Source: an uncultured Parabacteroides sp. (GTDB taxonomy: Bacteria > Bacteroidota > Bacteroidia > Bacteroidales > Tannerellaceae). From it: a stretch of DNA of 64,000 bases. The DNA lies in assembly GCA_944325345.1 (NCBI GenBank), contig CALUZV010000001.1, positions 248,001 through 312,000 on the forward strand, in the 5' to 3' direction. Below, piece after piece: positions 23,830 through 31,979 of this stretch; within the stretch, counting starts at the first letter, position 1; each line of letters begins with the position of its first letter. Under the pieces are notes generated by a model. It was not told the DNA's origin and searched no databases. It saw only the letters and a program-made list of their open reading frames with translations. The position numbers were made by a program, and so were the translations under genes.

Positions 23830-24399
23830 TCACTCCTTACTCACCACCTCCTCAATCACCTTCGGGAAATACGCATACTCGAGGGCATGGACGCGGGAGG
23901 CAAGCGAGTCGGGTGTGTCGCCGGGCAGGACCGGGCAGGTCGCCTGGAAGATGATGCCGCCTTCGTCGTAATGTTCATTTATATAATGTATGGTAATCCC
24001 CGACTCCGTTTCACCGGCGGCAAGGACGGCCTGGTGCACGTGGTCGCCGTACATCCCTTTTCCCCCGAATTTGGGCAAGAGCGACGGGTGGATGTTGATG
24101 ATTTTCCCGGGATAGGCGTCCAGGAGCGGACGGGCGACATAGCAGAGGAAGCCGGCCAAGACGATGAAATCGATATGATGCTCGTGCAACAACTCGACGA
24201 TGGGTTCGCCAGCGGTAAAAACATCCCTCGGGAAAGAGAGCGAGGGGACACCGAGGCGGCGGGCACGTTCGTGTACACCAGCCTTGGTTTTGTTAGACAA
24301 AACCAAGGCCACATTAATACTTTCACTGTTAGAAAAATATCGGATGATATTTTCGGCATTCGTTCCGTTTCCGGAGGCAAAAATGGCTATATTTTTCAT
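23830..24399 (-). CDS. purN: Phosphoribosylglycinamide formyltransferase
   Basis: A 189-residue enzyme using 10-formyl-THF to formylate GAR in purine synthesis. It has the N-terminal phosphate loop IFASGNGTNAENI, the catalytic Asn-His-Asp region IINIHPSLLPKFGGKGMYGD (Asn, His) and ESGITIHYINEHYDEGGII (Asp). Full length. ATG 24399 is chosen; the preceding ATG at 24402 is equally possible. It diverges from acpP across 152 bp. Confidence 0.93.
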   Translation of the reverse strand: MKNIAIFASGNGTNAENIIRYFSNSESINVALVLSNKTKAGVHERARRLGVPSLSFPRDVFTAGEPIVELLHEHHIDFIVLAGFLCYVARPLLDAYPGKIINIHPSLLPKFGGKGMYGDHVHQAVLAAGETESGITIHYINEHYDEGGIIFQATCPVLPGDTPDSLASRVHALEYAYFPKVIEEVVSKE

Positions 24400-24551
24400 C
24401 ATAAACACTAATTTTGCTGCACAAGGTAAGAAAAAACGTGCAGTTTTCAATATTTTTCAGAGCAGAAATTTTATTGTACCGCAAAAAATTCTTTCCTTTG
24501 CAGCGCAAAAATAAAAAGTAAATTCGTATTATTAATCTAAATTTAAAAGTT

Positions 24552-24791
24552 ATGTCTGATATTGCATCTAAAGTAAAGGCTATCATCGTTGATAAATTAA
24601 GCGTAGAAGAATCAGAAGTTACAAACGAAGCAAGCTTTACTAACGATTTAGGAGCAGACTCTCTTGACACGGTGGAATTGATTATGGAATTCGAAAAGGA
24701 ATTCGGTATTTCTATTCCAGACGATCAAGCAGAAAAGATTACAACTGTTGGCGACGCTATTGCTTATATCGAAGCAAACGTTAAGGCGTAA
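24552..24791 (+). CDS. acpP: Acyl carrier protein
   Basis: A 79-residue acidic protein. The phosphopantetheine site is [14 protein letters not shown] with Ser37. It carries acyl chains in fatty-acid synthesis. It lies 26 bp before fabF and heads the acpP-fabF-rnc cluster that is conserved widely in bacteria. No good TAnnTTTG box; TTCCTTTG at 24493-24500 is the nearest, preceded by a TTG about 17 bases up. Confidence 0.97.
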   Translation: MSDIASKVKAIIVDKLSVEESEVTNEASFTNDLGADSLDTVELIMEFEKEFGISIPDDQAEKITTVGDAIAYIEANVKA

Positions 24792-24817
24792 TCAATTTTA
24801 TTCTTTATTCTCAAAGT

Positions 24818-26083
24818 ATGGAATTGAAAAGAGTAGTAGTAACAGGTCTTGGTGCTATTTCTCCCCTTGGTAACACCCTCGCAGAAACATGGGAGGGTCT
24901 TATCAACGGAAGAAGTGGCGCGGGACCTATTACTCATTTCGATGCAAGTAAGTTTAAGACACAGTTTGCGTGCGAAGTAAAGAACTTCGATGCCTCTTTG
25001 TACGTAGATCGCAAGGAAGCCCGCAAATGTGATCGTTATAGTTTGTTGGCCATTGGTGCGGCAAAGCAAGCGATTGCCGACGCGGCAATGGACTTGGAAA
25101 CGGAAGATAAGAACCGTATCGGGGTTATCTTCGCTGCCGGTATTGGTGGTATCCAGACATTCGAAGATGAGGTGATGGGTTATGCAAAGACTAAAGATAC
25201 GATTGGTCCGAAGTTCAATCCGTTCTTCATTCCGAAGATGATTGCGGATATCGCAGCGGGTCATATTTCGATGATATATGGTTTCCGCGGTCCGAACTTT
25301 GCTACTGTATCGGCTTGCGCCTCTTCAACTAATGCTATTATTGATGCATTTAACTATATCCGTTTGGGTAAAGCGAATGCTATCGTAACAGGCGGTGCGG
25401 AAGCTGCTATTGCGGCAGCCGGTGTAGGTGGTTTCAATTCTATGAATGCCTTATCAACGCGCAATGATTCGCCGGAGACAGCCTCACGTCCGTTTAGTGC
25501 GAGCCGTGATGGATTTGTGATGGGTGAAGGTGCCGGTTGCTTGGTATTGGAAGAGCTGGAACATGCGCTTGCTCGTGGTGCTAAGATTTATGCCGAAATA
25601 GTAGGTGGCGGAATGTCTGCCGATGCTTATCACTTGACGGCTACTCATCCGGAAGGACTGGGTGCACGTCTGACCATGCAGAATGCATTGGAGGATGCGG
25701 GTATGAAACCGGAAGATATTGATTATATCAATGTTCATGGTACTTCTACTCCAGTCGGTGATATATCGGAAGCAAAAGCTGTAATCGACGTATTTGGAGA
25801 ACACGCTTATAAGCTGAATATCAGCTCGACCAAATCAATGACAGGCCATTTGCTTGGTGCTGCCGGTGCGGTTGAGGCGATTGCTAGCGTTATGGCTGTG
25901 AAGGAAGATATCATTCCTCCGACGATTAACCATGCGGAAGGAGACGATGACCCTGAAATTGATTACAACCTGAACTTTACATTCAATAAAGCTCAGAAGC
26001 GTACGGTGAATGCGGCATTGTCTAATACGTTTGGTTTCGGTGGACATAATGCGACAATTATTGTCAAAAAATTTGTGAAGTAA
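24818..26083 (+). CDS. fabF: 3-oxoacyl-ACP synthase II
   Basis: A 421-residue condensing enzyme. The Cys-His-His triad is visible: Cys167 in TVSACASSTNA, His in INVHGTSTPVGD (about 308) and His in SMTGHLLGAAGAVE (about 345). The GFGGHN motif near the C terminus is present. It elongates acyl-ACP with malonyl-ACP, supplied by the acyl carrier protein encoded upstream. The stop codon is separated by a single base from the start of rnc, so translation is probably coupled. Confidence 0.97.
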   Translation: MELKRVVVTGLGAISPLGNTLAETWEGLINGRSGAGPITHFDASKFKTQFACEVKNFDASLYVDRKEARKCDRYSLLAIGAAKQAIADAAMDLETEDKNRIGVIFAAGIGGIQTFEDEVMGYAKTKDTIGPKFNPFFIPKMIADIAAGHISMIYGFRGPNFATVSACASSTNAIIDAFNYIRLGKANAIVTGGAEAAIAAAGVGGFNSMNALSTRNDSPETASRPFSASRDGFVMGEGAGCLVLEELEHALARGAKIYAEIVGGGMSADAYHLTATHPEGLGARLTMQNALEDAGMKPEDIDYINVHGTSTPVGDISEAKAVIDVFGEHAYKLNISSTKSMTGHLLGAAGAVEAIASVMAVKEDIIPPTINHAEGDDDPEIDYNLNFTFNKAQKRTVNAALSNTFGFGGHNATIIVKKFVK

Positions 26084-26084
26084 C

Positions 26085-26927
26085 GTGTTGTTCTCACAGT
26101 TATATAGAAAAATAAGGCTTCTGAAAAACAAAGATAAGGAGCCTTATTTGTCTATTTATAGGATTACCGGCTTTTATCCAGATGATATCCAGGTTTATCA
26201 ACAAGCCTTCCTGCACAAGTCTTCGTTGGTAGAAGATGACAACGGAAGGCATATAAACAATGAGCGGTTGGAGTTCCTTGGCGATGCCATTTTGGATGCA
26301 ATCATAGCGGATATCGTATATAAGCATTTTCCCAATAAGCGGGAGGGTTACTTGACAAATACCCGTTCCAAGATTGTCAAGCGAGAAACCTTGAACCATA
26401 TTGCTTTGGAATTAGGGCTTGACAAACTGGTCAAATACACAACCAAGGTAAATTCCCACAATAATTATATTTATGGAAATGCATTGGAAGCCTTGATTGG
26501 AGCGGTTTATTTGGATCAAGGATACGAGCGTTGCTATGATTTTATTCACCGGGTTTTCATCCAGCGGTTTATCAATATCGATACGATAGCCCGGAAAGAA
26601 ATGAACTTCAAATCGCACTTGATAGAATGGAGTCAGAAGAACAAGCTGGAGGTTACGTTTAACATTATCGAATCGTTTAATGATAATGATGGAAATCCTG
26701 TTTTCCAAACAGCCGTGATTTTAGCCGGCGATATCCAAATGGGAATAGGCATTGGCTATACCAAAAAGGAATCCCAGCAGAATGCTTCCCAGATGGCTAT
26801 CAAGAAACTTCGAAGCGACAAAGACCTTCAGCAGGCAGTCGCCGACTTAAAAAAGAAGCGGAAGGCTAATGTCGCCGTGGCAGATATAGAGTCTGATGCT
26901 GTTTCGGAATCAGCTGTTTCAGATTGA
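26085..26927 (+). CDS. rnc: Ribonuclease III
   Basis: A 280-residue protein with the RNase III signature NERLEFLGDAILD, a second catalytic block NALEALIGAVYLDQGY, and a C-terminal double-stranded RNA binding domain (residues about 180-250, GIGIGYTKKESQQNASQMAI). It has an extra N-terminal basic stretch and a charged C-terminal tail. It matures rRNA and cuts structured mRNAs. The start is a GTG at 26085, one base after the fabF stop; no ATG gives the full domain. Any transcript of the nearby palindromic arrays would be a plausible substrate (inference only). Confidence 0.95.
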   Translation: MLFSQLYRKIRLLKNKDKEPYLSIYRITGFYPDDIQVYQQAFLHKSSLVEDDNGRHINNERLEFLGDAILDAIIADIVYKHFPNKREGYLTNTRSKIVKRETLNHIALELGLDKLVKYTTKVNSHNNYIYGNALEALIGAVYLDQGYERCYDFIHRVFIQRFINIDTIARKEMNFKSHLIEWSQKNKLEVTFNIIESFNDNDGNPVFQTAVILAGDIQMGIGIGYTKKESQQNASQMAIKKLRSDKDLQQAVADLKKKRKANVAVADIESDAVSESAVSD

Positions 26928-27010
26928 TGGATTATGGATTATACGTTATGATTTGTAGAAACATCCATTGCGTGTAATCCATAATTCATAACTCATTATT
27001 CATAACTCTT
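26928..27010. repeat. Short dispersed repeat (ATTATGGATTATA / TAATCCATAATTCATAACTC)
   Basis: GATGGATTATGGATTATACG is followed about 40 bases later by CGTGTAATCCATAATTCATAACTC and a second CATTATTCATAACTC copy. The two halves are partly complementary (TGGATTA/TAATCCA). A similar word occurs near 36238 (CACCCATAACTCAGAACTC). Confidence 0.5.
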
Positions 27011-27021
27011 GATATTACCTT

Positions 27022-28554
27022 ATGGATATTCTGACGAAAACCATCTCACTTTTCTTTCGTCCCCGCCAACAAGTCTTACGGCATTATGCGGAACGGGCTG
27101 ATGATTTGCAACATCAACAACTCCGATACCTCCTTACTACGGCCAAGAATACGGAATGGGGCAAGCGTTATGATTTCTCCTCAATTCGTACATGGCGTGA
27201 TTTCCAGGCACGTATTCCGGTGCAAAACTACGAGACTTTGAAAGAAGACATAGCCCGGATGATAGATGGTGAGTCTAATATTCTTTGGCCTACTCCCGTC
27301 CGCTGGTTTGCCAAAAGCAGCGGGACGACAAATGATAAAAGCAAATTCCTTCCAGTTTCCCAAGAAATACTGAAAAAGACTCATTACCAAGGCGGCTTCG
27401 ATAGCGTAGCTCTCTATTTGGAGAATACGCCCGGAAGCCGTTTTTTTCTGCATAAAGGTTTGATTCTTGGGGGAAGCCATGCACCTTCTCCCCTGAATAA
27501 GCAGGTGCATTGCGGAGACCTCTCGGCTGTCTTATTGCAGAATCTCAATCCGTTGGTCAATCTGGTGCGTGTCCCGAGCAAGAAGATTATCTTGATGGAT
27601 GAATGGGAAAGCAAAATCAAGGCCATCGTGGAGAGTACGAGCCATGCTGATGTAAACAGCCTCTCCGGTGTCCCATCCTGGATGCTGGTGTTGATTCGTG
27701 CCGTCCTCAGGCATACCGGCCGCGAGTATCTGACGGATGTTTGGCCTAATCTGGAGGTCTTCTTCCATGGGGGAATTAGCTTTGAGCCCTATCGCGAACA
27801 ATATAAGGCGCTTATTCCCTCCGACCGGATGCACTATATGGAGACCTACAATGCTTCGGAGGGTTTCTTCGGAATCCAAAACGACCCTACTGATCATTCG
27901 CTCCTCCTGATGCTCGACTATGGTATTTTCTATGAATTTATTCCATTTGAGGAGGTGGAGAGCGATAATCCCACTGTCCTTCCGCTCGAATCTGTCGAAG
28001 TGGGCAAGAACTACGCAATGCTTATCTCCACACCGGGCGGCTTGTGGCGTTACGAGATTGGCGACACGGTTCGTTTCACTTCCCTCCGACCCTATAAGTT
28101 TGTTATTTCAGGTCGCACAAAACATTATATCAATGCCTTTGGTGAGGAACTGATGGTAGATAATGCCGACAAGGCTCTTGCCCGCACATGCCAACAAACG
28201 GGAGCGCGGGTGAAAGATTATACCGCCGCTCCGCTCTTCCTGCTCGACAAGGCCAAGGGACGACACCAATGGCTTATCGAGTTTGAAGTCATGCCGCCAT
28301 CCATCCCTGAGTTCGCGGCTTTGCTTGACCGCGAATTGCAGGCTCTCAACTCGGATTACGAGGCGAAACGCTACAAAGAAATCTCCCTCCAGCCGCTTGA
28401 GGTCGTTGTTGCCAGCAAGGATAGCTTTTATGAGTGGTTGAAGCGGAAAGGCAAGGCCGGCGGGCAGCATAAGATTCCCCGTCTCTCCAATAGCCGTGCT
28501 ATCTTCGAAGCTATTGAGGAGATAAGCAATAAACTGGCTAATAATAAGGATTGA
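27022..28554 (+). CDS. GH3-superfamily (auxin-responsive promoter type) protein
   Basis: A 510-residue cytosolic protein of the GH3 fold, which belongs to the acyl-adenylating superfamily. The ATP loop is WFAKSSGTTNDKSKFLPVS (residues about 95-113). HYMETYNASEGFFGIQND and GLWRYEIGDTVRFTS, RTKHYINAFGEELM are the further nucleotide-binding blocks. Bacteroidetes commonly carry one copy; the acid and amine substrates are unknown. No clear -7 box within 60 bp; it may be read from the rnc operon across the short repeat. Confidence 0.85.
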   Translation: MDILTKTISLFFRPRQQVLRHYAERADDLQHQQLRYLLTTAKNTEWGKRYDFSSIRTWRDFQARIPVQNYETLKEDIARMIDGESNILWPTPVRWFAKSSGTTNDKSKFLPVSQEILKKTHYQGGFDSVALYLENTPGSRFFLHKGLILGGSHAPSPLNKQVHCGDLSAVLLQNLNPLVNLVRVPSKKIILMDEWESKIKAIVESTSHADVNSLSGVPSWMLVLIRAVLRHTGREYLTDVWPNLEVFFHGGISFEPYREQYKALIPSDRMHYMETYNASEGFFGIQNDPTDHSLLLMLDYGIFYEFIPFEEVESDNPTVLPLESVEVGKNYAMLISTPGGLWRYEIGDTVRFTSLRPYKFVISGRTKHYINAFGEELMVDNADKALARTCQQTGARVKDYTAAPLFLLDKAKGRHQWLIEFEVMPPSIPEFAALLDRELQALNSDYEAKRYKEISLQPLEVVVASKDSFYEWLKRKGKAGGQHKIPRLSNSRAIFEAIEEISNKLANNKD

Positions 28555-28645
28555 AGCGAGTTTAGATATAGAGTGTATAGCAATATTTAATCAACGATTA
28601 ACAACAATTATCCTTAAATCGCTTGACAAAAACTTGACAGGGCCG

Positions 28646-28653
28646 TACCTTTG
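28646..28653 (+). promoter_or_regulatory. -7 promoter box for a candidate small RNA
   Basis: TACCTTTG preceded at a suitable distance by two TTGACA-like words (TTGACAAAAA, TTGACAGG). No open frame follows, but a hairpin terminator does at 28709-28737. Confidence 0.55.
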
Positions 28654-28659
28654 CACTGT

Positions 28660-28737
28660 GGTTTTTTCATAATAGTATTAGATTTAAGGTTAACAAAGTT
28701 TGATTAGGGGTTGTCGTGAGACAGCCTTTAATTTTTT
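28660..28737 (+). ncRNA. Candidate small RNA, about 75-80 nt
   Basis: A promoter box (28646-28653) and an intrinsic terminator (stem GGTTGTC/GACAGCC at 28709-28726, loop GTGA, then TTTAATTTTTTAT) enclose about 75 bases with no credible open frame. The M16 gene downstream has its own TATATTTG box. The upstream GH3 gene ends 92 bases before the box. An alternative is a leader or attenuator of the M16 gene. No known sRNA family is recognised. Confidence 0.5.
28709..28737 (+). terminator. Intrinsic terminator
   Basis: GGTTGTC-GTGA-GACAGCC, a perfect 7-bp stem (one G-U) with a tetraloop, followed by TTTAATTTTTTAT. Confidence 0.75.
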
Positions 28738-28776
28738 ATATCCCTCCTATTTGGAATGTGTACATCCGAAAATGCG

Positions 28777-28784
28777 TATATTTG
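28777..28784 (+). promoter_or_regulatory. -7 promoter box for the M16 peptidase gene
   Basis: TATATTTG 28 bp before the ATG at 28813. Confidence 0.6.
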
Positions 28785-28812
28785 CCGCCAATAAATCCTA
28801 TAATTCGAAGCA

Positions 28813-31647
28813 ATGAAACATATCTTTATCCCTAAGAAAGCTTGGCTTTGTCTGGCTTTGCTACTCTTTGCTTTTGTGCCATCCCTTTTTGCACAGCAGG
28901 AGATGCAGCCTCTTCCCATCGACCCGAATGTCCGCTACGGGAAGTTATCCAATGGTCTGACGTATTACATCCGTCATAATGAATTGCCCAAGGAACGGGC
29001 TGACTTTTACATCGCTCAGAATGTCGGCTCCATCCTCGAAGAAGAAAACCAGCGTGGTCTGGCGCATTTCCTGGAGCACATGGCGTTCAACGGCAGCAAA
29101 AACTTCCCCGAAAACGGGATGGACAAGTATTTACAGAGCGTCGGTATGCGTATGGGCGAGAACCTGAACGCTTATACCGGCTTCGACGAAACGGTCTATA
29201 CGATTATCAACGCCCCGGTCTCCCGTCAGGCCGTGGTCGATAGCTGCCTTTTGATTTTGCATGATTGGTCGAACTTCCTGGCCCTTACCGACTCGATGGT
29301 CGAGAAGGAACGTGGTATCATCCGCGAAGAATGGCGTACCCGTAGCGATGCCAGCTTCCGCATCATGGAGAAGCAGTTGGCTGAGATGATGCCAACCAGC
29401 CGCTATGCCCACCGGATGCCGATTGGCACGATTGAGGTGATTGACAATTTCAAACCTGATGAACTGCGGGCTTATTACCACAAGTGGTATCGTCCCGACC
29501 TGCAAGCCATCATCATCGTGGGCGATATTGATGTGGATTCCGTCGAGCAGACCGTCAAAACCATGTTTGCCGATATCCCTGCTCCGGTGAATCCTACTCC
29601 CCGCCCCTATTATCCCGTCGAGGACAATACGGAACCTATCGTTTCCATCATCACGGACAAAGAAGCCCCGAATATCATCCTCTATTTCTTCCACAAATAC
29701 GACCCGCTGTCCCCTGCCGAGCGTGCCAGCATCGTGGGTCTGGCCGACGATTATCTCTCTGCCGTATGCAGCCAGATGTTGAACGAACGCTTAGGGGCTT
29801 TGCTCCAGCGTGCCGACCCGCCTTTCGTCTATGCCGAGAGCTATAACGGACCTTTCCTGGTGGCGCGTACCAAGAATGCCTTCACGATGGCGGCTATCGC
29901 CCAAGAGGGGAAATTGGATTCGACGCTCAACACCTTGGTGCGCGAGACCGAGCGTGTCCGCCGCTTCGGTTTCACGGCTTCAGAGTATGAACGGGCACGG
30001 ATTTCGGTCTTGAAGCAATACGAATCGGCCTTTAACGAAAAGGACAAGCAGCGGAACGGCGCCTACACCCGCGAATATGTCAATCATTTCACCGAGGGCG
30101 GCTATATCCCCGGCATCGAGACCGAATACCGCCTGATCAGCCAGATTGCTCCCCAGATTCCTCTCGAGCAGGTGAATGCTTATATCTCTCAGCTAATCAA
30201 AAAGGAAAACCTCGTCATCGCCCTCAGCGGTCCCGAGAAGGAAGGTCTTTCCTATCCTTCGGAAGCCGCCTTGCTCGCTATGTACCAGCAGGCCGTGGCG
30301 CAACCCGTCGAGCCTTATCGCGAGGAAGTGAACAACGACCCGCTTATCCCTCATCTCCCTGCTCCGGGCGCGATTATTAAGGAAGAGAAAGACCCCATCT
30401 TCGGCGCTACCATCCTCAGCCTGAGCAACGGCGCCCGGGTCATCTTGAAACATACGGACTTGAAGAAAGACGAAATCCTGATGACCGCTACCAGTCCCGG
30501 CGGCAGCACGCTCTTTGGAAATAATGATGCAAAGAATCTGAAGGTCTTCAACTCCGTCATCGGCCTCGGTGGTTTGGGTGAGTTTTCCGCCATCGATTTG
30601 AGCAAGAAGCTGGCCGGAAAGAAGGTCGCCTGCTCCGCTTCGATGGGTCTGGACAACGAGAGCCTGAACGGTTATGCTTCGCCCGACGACATCCGTACCC
30701 TCTTCGAGCTGATGTACCTTGCCGTTACCAGCCCGCGTGCTGATTCCGAGGCTTACCAATCGTTCGAGACCCGCATGAAGGCCGACTTGGAAAACGCGCG
30801 GCTCGACCCCGCCGAGGCTTTCAGCGACAGCATCACGCGTGCCGTCTATGGCGACCATCCGCGTGCCTTGCCCCTCCGTGCCGAAGATTTCGGGCAGATT
30901 AGCTATCCGCGCATTCAGGAGATGTACCGCGACCGCTTCAGCGACGTTTCCGACTTCACATTCACCTTTGTCGGGAATCTTGATGTCGATAGCATCAAAC
31001 CGCTTGTCTGCCAATATCTGGCCTCTCTCCCCGGCGGTGGACGGCAGGAAACAGGCCGCGCCGAGGCTCTCCCCACCTACCGCAAGGGTACGCACGAGGT
31101 TTCTTTCGTCCGCCCCATGCAGACACCGAAGGCTTCTGTCTTCCAGTTCTATTCCACCGATACAGACTACACGCTGAAGAACCTGCTGACCGCCTCGCTC
31201 CTCAGCCAAGTGCTTGATTTGGTTTATACCGAGACCATCCGCGAGGCCGAGGGCGCCAGCTACGGTGTTTCCGCCGGCGCGTCGGTCGGCGCTTTCCCTC
31301 CGGGACAGACGTCGCTCTTGATTTCGTTTGATACCGATCCGGCAAAATGGCAGGATATGAGCCGCATCGTCGATGAGCAGCTTCGACGTATCGCGGAAGA
31401 GGGTCCCGACGCTTCGCACTTCTCGAAAAGCGTGGACAATATGCTGAAACGCCATACCGAGCAGCTTCAGGAAAACGGCTATTGGCTTAATGCCATCGAT
31501 ACCTATTATTTCCGCCACATCGACCTCAGCACCGACTACGAGGAGACGCTCCGCGCCCTCACGCCGGCCGACGTCCAGCACTTTGTCAGCCTTCTGCTTG
31601 ATAGCGGGAACCGGATAGAGGTGGTGATGATCGGAATTGGGGAATAG
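28813..31647 (+). CDS. M16-family zinc metallopeptidase (two-repeat, exported)
   Basis: A 944-residue protein with a signal peptide (LALLLFAFVPSLFAQ). The inverted zinc motif HFLEH sits at residues 85-89, and the third ligand Glu is about 77 residues on (EKERGIIREEW). The N-terminal half carries the active site. The C-terminal half (from about residue 510) repeats the fold without the motif, as in pitrilysin-type clamshell enzymes. It degrades peptides in the periplasm or at the surface. Monocistronic, with a promoter at 28777. An array with long G/C tracts lies just after the stop. Confidence 0.9.
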   Translation: MKHIFIPKKAWLCLALLLFAFVPSLFAQQEMQPLPIDPNVRYGKLSNGLTYYIRHNELPKERADFYIAQNVGSILEEENQRGLAHFLEHMAFNGSKNFPENGMDKYLQSVGMRMGENLNAYTGFDETVYTIINAPVSRQAVVDSCLLILHDWSNFLALTDSMVEKERGIIREEWRTRSDASFRIMEKQLAEMMPTSRYAHRMPIGTIEVIDNFKPDELRAYYHKWYRPDLQAIIIVGDIDVDSVEQTVKTMFADIPAPVNPTPRPYYPVEDNTEPIVSIITDKEAPNIILYFFHKYDPLSPAERASIVGLADDYLSAVCSQMLNERLGALLQRADPPFVYAESYNGPFLVARTKNAFTMAAIAQEGKLDSTLNTLVRETERVRRFGFTASEYERARISVLKQYESAFNEKDKQRNGAYTREYVNHFTEGGYIPGIETEYRLISQIAPQIPLEQVNAYISQLIKKENLVIALSGPEKEGLSYPSEAALLAMYQQAVAQPVEPYREEVNNDPLIPHLPAPGAIIKEEKDPIFGATILSLSNGARVILKHTDLKKDEILMTATSPGGSTLFGNNDAKNLKVFNSVIGLGGLGEFSAIDLSKKLAGKKVACSASMGLDNESLNGYASPDDIRTLFELMYLAVTSPRADSEAYQSFETRMKADLENARLDPAEAFSDSITRAVYGDHPRALPLRAEDFGQISYPRIQEMYRDRFSDVSDFTFTFVGNLDVDSIKPLVCQYLASLPGGGRQETGRAEALPTYRKGTHEVSFVRPMQTPKASVFQFYSTDTDYTLKNLLTASLLSQVLDLVYTETIREAEGASYGVSAGASVGAFPPGQTSLLISFDTDPAKWQDMSRIVDEQLRRIAEEGPDASHFSKSVDNMLKRHTEQLQENGYWLNAIDTYYFRHIDLSTDYEETLRALTPADVQHFVSLLLDSGNRIEVVMIGIGE

Positions 31648-31672
31648 ACCCGGTGCCTCCTCCATACTCCTA

Positions 31673-31951
31673 CCGTTTACGAGCGTTTTTAGCCTTACCC
31701 CCCACCCCCCCCCTGAATCAAAAACGCTCGTAAACGGGCAAGGGGGGTGGGGGGTAACGCCGTTTACGAGCGTTTTTGGTCTTACCCCCCACCCCCCCCT
31801 GAGCCGAAAACGTCCGAAAACGGGCAAGGGGGGGGTGGGGGGTAAAGCCGTTTACGGGCGTTTTTGGTCTTACCCCCCACCCCCCTAAGCCAAAAACGCT
31901 CGAAAACGGGTAAAGGGGGGTGGGGGGTAAAGCTAAAAACGCCCGTAAATG
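31673..31951. repeat. Tandem nested-palindrome array with 87-88-bp units and long C/G tracts
   Basis: Units begin (CCGTTTACGAGCG) at 31673, 31760 and 31848, with a partial last arm to about 31951. Each holds an outer dyad, CCGTTTACGAGCGTTTTT paired with AAAAACGCTCGTAAACGG, around a run TTACCCCCCACCCCCC. The next stretch, GGGGGGTGGGGGGTAA, mirrors that run. Dyad centres in the first unit (31705 and 31726) are 21 bp apart. The G tracts could form G-quadruplexes on the plus strand. It lies between the converging M16 and TonB-receptor genes. The open frames crossing it code only for low-complexity peptides. Confidence 0.85.
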
Positions 31952-31979
31952 CTTTTTTGCTTCTATAAAAGTATCGAGT

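Noticed and set aside
24329-24670. Reverse-strand frame across the purN-acpP divergent region
   Set aside because: It overlaps both gene starts and has no family resemblance.
30193-31827. Long reverse-strand frame over the M16 gene
   Set aside because: Antisense shadow. The forward M16 frame has a signal peptide, the HFLEH motif and full length.
31637-31888. Open frame after the M16 gene rich in Pro
   Set aside because: It overlaps the end of the M16 gene in another frame and consists of the C-tract array.
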